NCBI GenBank assembly: GCA_038061695.1
Contig: JBBTYT010000017.1
Coordinates: forward strand, 1-20,900
DNA: 20,900 nucleotides
Direction of reading: 5' to 3'
Source of the DNA: M10-OD1-4 sp038061695
Lineage (GTDB): Bacteria; Patescibacteriota; Minisyncoccia; GWC2-36-17; M10-OD1-4
Shown: in pieces, positions 16,033 through 20,900 of the stretch
Layout: each line of letters begins with the position of its first letter
Numbering within the stretch: position 1 is the first letter of the stretch
Translations under genes and position numbers: made by a program
Notes under the pieces: generated by a model
What the model was told of the DNA's origin: nothing
The model's input: the letters and a program-made list of their open reading frames with translations, nothing else
Databases searched by the model: none

Positions 16033-17676
16033 TTATTTTAATTTTTCAAAAGTATCTAAGTAGTGAGTTGCCACGCCATTAAAATTTGAATAGCCACCAA
16101 AGAATACGTATATAGTTTTGACCACATCAAAATATTCTGCTTTTGAATAATCGTAGAATGTAACGTACGAAGGACTTACATTTCCTGTCTCTTGTGCAAT
16201 AATCACCTTTGTTGAATGCTGACCATTTGAAGATTCAGCAATCTCAGGCAAAGACAGTTCTTTTGTTCCCCCTGGTCCATCAAAGAAATTCCTATATGAC
16301 ATAATTATAATAGTGCTTCCGGGTTTATTTTCAAGAATATTTAATAGGTGTGTGAATGTATAATTTCTCACATCATTATAGATAAGTGATGGTGTCCACT
16401 TTTGAGTGTAGTCGTAGAAATGCGGAATAACAATAGAAAAATTCGAATCAATAGATTTCATCTTTTGTGTTGAAATATCTATGAATTCAACAAAATCAGT
16501 GAGTGTTTTTTCTTTATTTTTTTCATACGAAGGAAGTAGGTATGGCTCAACATCATACTGAAATGCGTGAATTTTTTCATTTGGATATTGCTTATTGTAT
16601 TGATCAACAAAACCAATGAGCGCATATCCTTTCCATCGATTTTCAGGAATAGCCCAATCAGACCAGCCACCTTCAACATCAATATTAATATTCATTTTTT
16701 TTGCAGATACAATAATGTTGTTGAGTGCAACAAAATATTCCTGGGTTTTCTTAGTTTTATCTATGCCATCGGGTAGAGAATATATTTTTAAATAATCATC
16801 AATTGTAACGTAAATAACATTCATTCCATTTGTTTTTACAGAAGCAAGAACGTTTGCAATCTTTTCTTGGGTCATTTGCATCGGTGAATCCCAAACCCAA
16901 ACGCCAAACTCCTTATCGGTCAATGGAATCTGGGCATCAATAACCGTAGACACAACAACAGGCATAGTCTTCACAACATCAACAACCTTACTTACTACGG
17001 TGGTGTTGAAAGAACTTGTTGAGTCTTTTGAAACGAGTACTGTGGAAGTGGAGCAAGCATCACCTGTCGCATTATTTGCAGTCAAGCAACCTTCCGTTGA
17101 AAGAATCATATTGTCTGAATTTATATTATGTTTTATTGTAAGGCTCAGTGGATACTCGTCCCCCGACATAAGATCACCTATTTTCCAATAATAATTACTT
17201 GCATACGGCTTAACATCAGACGAAACAAATATTTCGTTATCGCCATAATACAAAGAAAAAGTAGTGTCTGAACACCTTCCACTGCCAATGTTTCTTGCCA
17301 CAATATTATAATTTATTTCACCGCCTGGTAAAACATCTTTCCTGTCTGGAATAATTGAAAACTCGAGAGAACATTCGTCATTCAATACAACAACTGCGGG
17401 GATTTTTGCGCTATTATTTTGTGATCCAGTTATACTTTCTTTTGCAATATTTTTTAATCCGTACGAATTACCTATACCAAGTTTTATATCAATATCTTGA
17501 GCAAGAGGCATGGCAATTCCCTGAGAAGACTTATCGGATGTAAGCGAGGTTGCCTTCGATGTAGTCCAAAGTGACAAGAGACCAGATGCTAGCCATAAAA
17601 AACTAACAAGAAAAACTAGTTCCAAAAATAGAATTTTGTAGTTTGTTATTAAAAAGTTTTGTGAAGATAATATCAT
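16033..17676 (-). CDS. Membrane-anchored glycoside-hydrolase-like protein of a polysaccharide module
   Basis: This 547-aa protein has a signal anchor (residues ~13-37). An Ser/Thr-rich linker and a DUF11/CARDB-like Ig-fold domain (about 102-215: LEFSIIPDRKDVLPGGEINYNI, several Cys) follow. The catalytic-type domain (~255-547) looks like a TIM barrel: FGVWVWDSP, NVIYVTIDDY, NIDVEGGWSDW, HAFQYDVEPYL, SIVIPHFYDY, TIIIMSYRNFF and VIIAQETG, which read as successive strand ends. Asp375 and Glu377 (YDVEPY) and Glu495 (AQETG) are candidate catalytic acids, by position only. I cannot name the GH family. The gene follows the GT2 synthase by 28 bases, so it probably trims, releases or edits the polymer made by that synthase, as PgaB, PelA or PssZ do elsewhere. 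Confidence 0.65.
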   Translation of the reverse strand: MILSSQNFLITNYKILFLELVFLVSFLWLASGLLSLWTTSKATSLTSDKSSQGIAMPLAQDIDIKLGIGNSYGLKNIAKESITGSQNNSAKIPAVVVLNDECSLEFSIIPDRKDVLPGGEINYNIVARNIGSGRCSDTTFSLYYGDNEIFVSSDVKPYASNYYWKIGDLMSGDEYPLSLTIKHNINSDNMILSTEGCLTANNATGDACSTSTVLVSKDSTSSFNTTVVSKVVDVVKTMPVVVSTVIDAQIPLTDKEFGVWVWDSPMQMTQEKIANVLASVKTNGMNVIYVTIDDYLKIYSLPDGIDKTKKTQEYFVALNNIIVSAKKMNINIDVEGGWSDWAIPENRWKGYALIGFVDQYNKQYPNEKIHAFQYDVEPYLLPSYEKNKEKTLTDFVEFIDISTQKMKSIDSNFSIVIPHFYDYTQKWTPSLIYNDVRNYTFTHLLNILENKPGSTIIIMSYRNFFDGPGGTKELSLPEIAESSNGQHSTKVIIAQETGNVSPSYVTFYDYSKAEYFDVVKTIYVFFGGYSNFNGVATHYLDTFEKLK

Positions 17677-17704
17677 ACTATTTTATAGTATAAATAATAT
17701 CATC

Positions 17705-19102
17705 TTAAATTGTTTTGTCAATAATTCCTTTACGTTTCCATTTTTGCCAAACAACCTCTTGTTTTCGAATCCCACCCCACATAGACTTAATAAGGGCATT
17801 ATACTCCACAAATGTAGAAACATAAAACAATAACCACCCAATTGGCACAAGGATATAGAAAGAAAATTTCCTTGTCGACGAATCTTCGAACGACATTTGA
17901 ACAAAAAACATAGTACTAACAACAATAATTCCAGAAATAAACGAGGAGAAATCATTTGTTAAATATGAGTATATAAACAAAAACGCAACAAAATATAATT
18001 CAAGAAACAATTGAATTTCTCCAAACACTGCCAGAGGCAGGATAACCCATGAAAGTACTTTATTGTGTTTATTTTTAGTACTAAAGAAAAGATGCTTATG
18101 TTCTTTGAATGTTTGAAATCTTCCACATTTCCATCGCAAGCGTTGTTTTATTAAACCTTCAATTGTGGATGCGCCTTCTGTATACACGACAGCATCGTTT
18201 GCATAAACAATCGTCATTCCGCTGTCTTGAATTCTAACAGAAAGATCAATGTCTTCCGTTATATTTAATGGATTATAAAATCCCACTTCATCAAAAACTT
18301 CCCTTCTAAATGCACCCGCCGCACCACCAATAATATAGATTGTATTTAAAAATGATTCTGCTTTTTTGAAATAGAAAGAAAATAAAAACTCCAAATACTG
18401 AATTGTCCCCAAAATGGTATTTGTATTACCAATTTTAACATTTCCTACTGCTGCCATAACACGCGGATCTCTAAAATATTTCACAAAATTTCCAATAGTG
18501 TCTGGCGTTAATGTACAGTCTGCGTCAATTGAAATTATAATTTTTCCAACAGATTTTTCTATACCATAATTAAGCGCCATTCCTTTTCCAGCATTCTCTT
18601 TGTAATAATACTTCAAATTAATTGGATAATTTGAATGATTATATTCTTTATACCAATTAACATAATCCAGCATTATTTTATGCGAATTATCAGTTGACCC
18701 ATCGTTTACCACGATAACCTCAACATTGCTATAATTGCTTTTTAACACAGTCTTTACAGCATCCAACAAACCAACCTCTTCATTCCATGCCGGAATAACA
18801 ACCGAAACCAACGGTCTGTATATATACTGAAATTTATTAAAATGCCTATCTTTTTTATTTTTTATTGCCGTCGCAACATCATTCCACGGTGAAAGAATCA
18901 TGTAAATAAAATATTTTGTAAGCAAAACTGCTGCAAAGAAAATGATGATTTTTCTTAGAACAGGAAAATTATCATTAGGGTTCAGAGGAAAAATAAATAT
19001 AGAAACGATTATTCCGCATGTAATCAAGTACAGCAGAGAATAAACAATCATTTTCTTTATCTGATTTGCCTCTAGCGACCTGATGAAGATATTTCCATAC
19101 AT
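17705..19102 (-). CDS. Processive GT2 polysaccharide synthase (PgaC/cellulose-synthase-like)
   Basis: This 465-aa membrane glycosyltransferase polymerises a nucleotide-sugar and probably exports the chain. Two N-terminal helices (~17-40 and 51-70) precede the GT-A domain, with VVIPAWNEE (101-109), DGSTD (134-138), the DAD metal motif (193-195), TED (282-284) and the processive QRLRW motif (320-324). At least four C-terminal helices follow. All catalytic motifs of hyaluronan/PNAG/cellulose-type synthases are intact. There is no PilZ domain. The sugar is not predictable; PgaC-like proteins make beta-1,6-GlcNAc polymers. The ATG at 19102 overlaps the preceding small gene by 31 bases. An internal ATG at 19051 would avoid the overlap and is a real alternative. 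Confidence 0.88.
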   Translation of the reverse strand: MYGNIFIRSLEANQIKKMIVYSLLYLITCGIIVSIFIFPLNPNDNFPVLRKIIIFFAAVLLTKYFIYMILSPWNDVATAIKNKKDRHFNKFQYIYRPLVSVVIPAWNEEVGLLDAVKTVLKSNYSNVEVIVVNDGSTDNSHKIMLDYVNWYKEYNHSNYPINLKYYYKENAGKGMALNYGIEKSVGKIIISIDADCTLTPDTIGNFVKYFRDPRVMAAVGNVKIGNTNTILGTIQYLEFLFSFYFKKAESFLNTIYIIGGAAGAFRREVFDEVGFYNPLNITEDIDLSVRIQDSGMTIVYANDAVVYTEGASTIEGLIKQRLRWKCGRFQTFKEHKHLFFSTKNKHNKVLSWVILPLAVFGEIQLFLELYFVAFLFIYSYLTNDFSSFISGIIVVSTMFFVQMSFEDSSTRKFSFYILVPIGWLLFYVSTFVEYNALIKSMWGGIRKQEVVWQKWKRKGIIDKTI

Positions 19103-19284
19103 AATAATGTGATTTTTACTATAAAATTAGATAATAATATTAACAACAAAAATATTATTGCTATCTTGTAATAGATAGCGCTTATTCCCATTTTCTCACT
19201 AAAAACAAGCCACAACAGAAATATGTCGATTGCGCTTAATAAAATAAAAAATATAAGTGTTAATTTTTTATTTTTGTTTTCCAT
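19072..19284 (-). CDS. Small two-helix membrane protein, possible synthase partner
   Basis: This protein of about 70 residues starts MENKNKKLT and has two hydrophobic helices (LIFFILLSAIDIFLLWLVF and YYKIAIIFLLLILLSNFIV) joined by a short loop. The ATG at 19284 lies one base after the stop of the preceding small gene, an arrangement typical of coupled translation. It is therefore preferred over an ATG at 19320, which would overlap that gene. The protein immediately precedes the GT2 synthase and overlaps its longest start. Size and topology recall PgaD-type accessory subunits, which are small two-helix proteins paired with PgaC, but there is no recognisable similarity. The functional link is inference from position. 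Confidence 0.55.
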   Translation of the reverse strand: MENKNKKLTLIFFILLSAIDIFLLWLVFSEKMGISAIYYKIAIIFLLLILLSNFIVKITLLCMEISSSGR

Positions 19285-19285
19285 C

Positions 19286-19480
19286 TTACGAATACAACAT
19301 TTTATTAAACTTAAACGCACTTAATATCAAGACGGTAAGAATAAACGGCACGAACGCACAAACTTCATCTACTACAACAACAAGATAAACCGCCACTGCA
19401 ACAAACGCAATAACATAAAAAGAAATCTCTAATTTAATTATTTCATTACTGGTTTTTCTCTCAAGATTTGAATGGAACAA
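19286..19480 (-). CDS. Small two-helix membrane protein at the head of the polysaccharide module
   Basis: This 64-aa protein uses a TTG start (19480) in this reading. After LERKTSNEIIKLE it has two hydrophobic helices (SFYVIAFVAVAVYLVVVV and FVPFILTVLILSAF). The frame stays open upstream to about 19540 and would add residues such as EIIFIIWKLFGRLF, but it has no ATG or GTG there. The true start may therefore be an unusual codon, or the gene may have lost its 5' end near the transposon relic. It ends one base before the next small gene, which points to a shared operon. No family was recognised. Confidence 0.45.
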   Translation of the reverse strand: MFHSNLERKTSNEIIKLEISFYVIAFVAVAVYLVVVVDEVCAFVPFILTVLILSAFKFNKMLYS

Positions 19481-19639
19481 GCGACCAAATAGTTTCCAAA
19501 TAATAAAAATAATCTCGCTAGCCGTCGAATTCTCATAAAGTTAAATCAAAATCTAGTTAGTAAATAACTCAGCCCCTTATTCAAGTTTTATGGAGGATAT
19601 CATATTATGCAATTTTCGTCAATAATGAAGATAGTACAT

Positions 19640-19932
19640 TCAAGGAAATAACGCAACACCTGTCTCTTTGTAAAACATTTCAGCTGGCGTGAGTCCGCCT
19701 AATCGTTTTCTTGGCCTTGTATTGATAAGATATTCAACCCTTGCAATATCTTCATCGGATATCTTACTCAAATCTGTCTTTTTTTGGAAGTATCTCCTAA
19801 GGAGTCCGTTGGCATTTTCATCTGATCCTCGTTCGTAAGAAGCGTAGGGAAGTCTTTATTCTCAGATCATCTATCTCTTGTAAGGGTCTTTTTGTATTTT
19901 TGCGGTATCTTGTCCAGCTTTTTAAAAAAACC
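19640..19932 (-). pseudogene. IS30-family transposase, decayed C-terminal remnant
   Basis: The minus strand encodes the end of an IS30-type DDE transposase. From 19855 to the TGA at 19640-19642 the frame is open and reads PYASYERGSDENANGLLRRYF, KTDLSKISDEDI, LINTRPRKRLGGLTPAEMF, which is the hallmark C-terminal block. The Glu of SDEN is the third DDE acid. Upstream, in another frame, KKLDKIPQKYKKTLTRDR then a TGA (19867-19869) then SENKDF matches the second-Asp block. The sequence then jumps straight to PYAS, so roughly 20-25 residues are missing and the frame changes. The helix-turn-helix N-terminus is absent. The element cannot transpose by itself. Confidence 0.85.
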
Positions 19933-20111
19933 TTGTCACTTTTTTTTGTTCCATCTTTTGAAAAATTAGTAGAGACTTTAATAAAATAATCTTTATTATT
20001 TAGAGTTTCTATTTTTTAATATCAATAAATTATTTATACAGAGTTTTTAAAAACAAGAAAGCTATAATATTAAGCAAGCGTTTGGTCGGATACTTAAAAA
20101 TAATAATGAGA

Positions 20112-20140
20112 TTGATATATTGATTTTTTTCTTATATAAT
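20112..20140 (+). promoter_or_regulatory. Strong-looking promoter for the response-regulator gene
   Basis: TTGATA (20112-20117) and a perfect TATAAT (20135-20140) are separated by 17 bases, the optimal spacing. The predicted start near 20147 leaves a leader of about 21 bases before the ATG at 20168. The promoter probably also serves mutM, 16 bases after the regulator. Confidence 0.6.
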
Positions 20141-20167
20141 TAAGATACTAATAAATAATTTGAGATT

Positions 20168-20647
20168 ATGGCTAAGATGAATAAATATTTTTCTATAAAG
20201 TTTAATCATCCGGAATTATCAGTAAGTTCTGATGACTTATCTGAGGATGTGGTAAAAATTGACCCTAAAAATTTTAAGATTCTTGTTATTGAGGATGATA
20301 GGTTTTTACGCGAACTGATAGTTAAAAAAATCATTAAAGAGGGATTTAATGTTATTGAAGCTATAGATGGAGAAGAGGGATTTAAATTTATTATTGAGCA
20401 TAAGCCACATCTAGTTTTACTTGACTTAATATTGCCTGGCATTGATGGATTTGAGGTTTTAAAAAAGATAAGAGCGGATGAAAATATTGGACGTATTCCG
20501 GTAATTATACTTTCAAATCTTGGACAGAAAGATGATATAGATAGAAGTATTAAGCTAGGAGCTACCGATTACCTTATTAAAGCTCATAATACTCCTGGAG
20601 AAATAGTTGATAGGATGAAATTAGTATTATCAAAGAGCTACGTCTAA
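20168..20647 (+). CDS. CheY-like response regulator receiver protein
   Basis: This 159-aa protein is a stand-alone receiver domain preceded by about 35 residues of variable N-terminus. The acidic pocket is E42-D43-D44 (VIEDDRF). The phospho-acceptor is Asp86 in LLDLILPGIDGFEVL. The switch residue is Ser116 (ILSNL) and the conserved lysine is Lys138 (YLIKAHNTP). The domain is complete. There is no DNA-binding or enzymatic output domain, so it must act by protein contact. No histidine kinase lies in the window, so the partner is unknown. It is probably co-transcribed with mutM, although a functional link is not implied. Confidence 0.9.
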   Translation: MAKMNKYFSIKFNHPELSVSSDDLSEDVVKIDPKNFKILVIEDDRFLRELIVKKIIKEGFNVIEAIDGEEGFKFIIEHKPHLVLLDLILPGIDGFEVLKKIRADENIGRIPVIILSNLGQKDDIDRSIKLGATDYLIKAHNTPGEIVDRMKLVLSKSYV

Positions 20648-20663
20648 ATTTTAATCTGAATAA

Positions 20664-20900
20664 ATGCCAGAGTTACCAGAAGTTCAAACAATATCATCTC
20701 AGTTACAAAAAACAATCCTGAATCATAAGATTCGGGATGTTTGGTCTGATTGGCCTAAAACTCTTCAGGTTGTGAGTCATCAAAAACATTTAAAAATAAA
20801 AAAAACGAAGAAAAATCTCAAGAAAGAGGAGTCAGATGAGATCTTAAATGCATTTTGCAATGATATTATCGGCAAAAAGATTAAGAGTGTTGAGAGAATT
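20664..20900 (+). CDS. mutM: Formamidopyrimidine-DNA glycosylase, N-terminal part (runs off window)
   Basis: The visible 79 residues begin MPELPEVQTISSQL, the invariant Fpg/Nei N-terminus in which Pro2 is the catalytic nucleophile and Glu3 the acid. The enzyme removes oxidised purines such as 8-oxoguanine in base-excision repair. Between the first helix and the GKKIKSVERI segment there is an unusual lysine-rich stretch (KHLKIKKTKKNLKKEESDE), longer than the loop normally found there. The zinc finger and helix-two-turn-helix lie beyond the window. The ATG is 16 bases after the response regulator and has no Shine-Dalgarno. Confidence 0.9.
   Translation, partial: MPELPEVQTISSQLQKTILNHKIRDVWSDWPKTLQVVSHQKHLKIKKTKKNLKKEESDEILNAFCNDIIGKKIKSVERI

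Larger units (their letters stand above)
19481..20167. other. 687-base gene-poor gap containing a transposon relic
   Basis: This gap lies upstream of both the minus-strand polysaccharide module and the + strand response-regulator gene. It holds the broken IS30-type transposase (19640-19932). Between 19933 and ~20018 the minus strand has a short open stretch (NNKDYFIKV ... GTKKSDKVFL) that may be more of the same relic in another frame. Around 19575-19615, TTATTCAAG and GCAATTTTCG resemble the kind of end sequence seen outside IS30-family genes, but no matching opposite end was found. From 20020 on there is only AT-rich sequence and the response-regulator promoter. Confidence 0.5.

Noticed and set aside
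19438..19536. 32-aa minus-strand frame beginning MRIRRLARLF with a lipobox-like LVAC
   Set aside because: It overlaps the 64-aa membrane frame in another phase, ends after only twelve residues past the Cys, and has no support beyond the chance lipobox.
19606..19650. 14-residue + strand frame (MQFSSIMKIVHSRK) after a GGAGGA sequence
   Set aside because: It is too short to support as a gene and runs into the end of the transposase relic; the GGAGGA is probably part of the old element end.
1..20900. CRISPR array
   Set aside because: No regularly spaced direct repeats of 20-40 bases were seen anywhere in the window.

Overview
The window is AT-rich bacterial DNA with short intergenic gaps, many genes in co-directional runs, and almost no Shine-Dalgarno sequences. 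Three things point to Candidatus Patescibacteria (CPR), most likely the Parcubacteria group: a eukaryote-like (type 2) isoleucyl-tRNA synthetase, large membrane proteins of O-antigen-ligase and DUF11-like type, and a lone CheY-like regulator next to mutM. This lineage call is inference from gene content; no rRNA or ribosomal protein is present to settle it. TGA is used as a normal stop in two clear genes, so the standard bacterial code is assumed.

Layout. Positions 1-122 hold the charged C-terminal tail of a gene that starts outside the window, followed by an intrinsic terminator. From 194 to about 15877 every gene is on the + strand: ileS (with a whole histidine-phosphatase domain inside the synthetase), a short recO, a single-pass membrane protein with repeated DUF11-like domains, an APH-family kinase-like protein with a nearly leaderless promoter, an M16 zinc peptidase, a beta-CASP RNase-like hydrolase, an O-antigen-ligase/TPR membrane protein, a SLOG (LOG-like) protein, an MgtC/SapB protein, an amino-acid-permease-like protein and a second O-antigen-ligase-like protein. 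The stretch 12378-15877 is packed like an operon, with gaps of 6, 0, 18 and -4 bases.

From 16033 to about 19500 the strand flips. This minus-strand block looks like a compact synthase-dependent exopolysaccharide module. In order of transcription it has two tiny two-helix membrane proteins, a processive GT2 polysaccharide synthase and a membrane-anchored glycoside-hydrolase-like protein. A decayed IS30-family transposase lies just upstream (19640-19932). Base composition looks somewhat richer in GC by eye than in the preceding + strand genes, which suggests an acquired island. The + strand resumes with a CheY-like receiver protein (20168) and the start of mutM/fpg (20664, cut by the window end).

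The window joins housekeeping (translation, DNA repair, RNA processing, proteolysis) with cell-surface functions (two Wzy/WaaL-like proteins, a GT2 synthase with a hydrolase, DUF11-like surface proteins). The strongest candidates for something unusual are the IleRS/histidine-phosphatase chimera and the four-gene minus-strand polysaccharide module.
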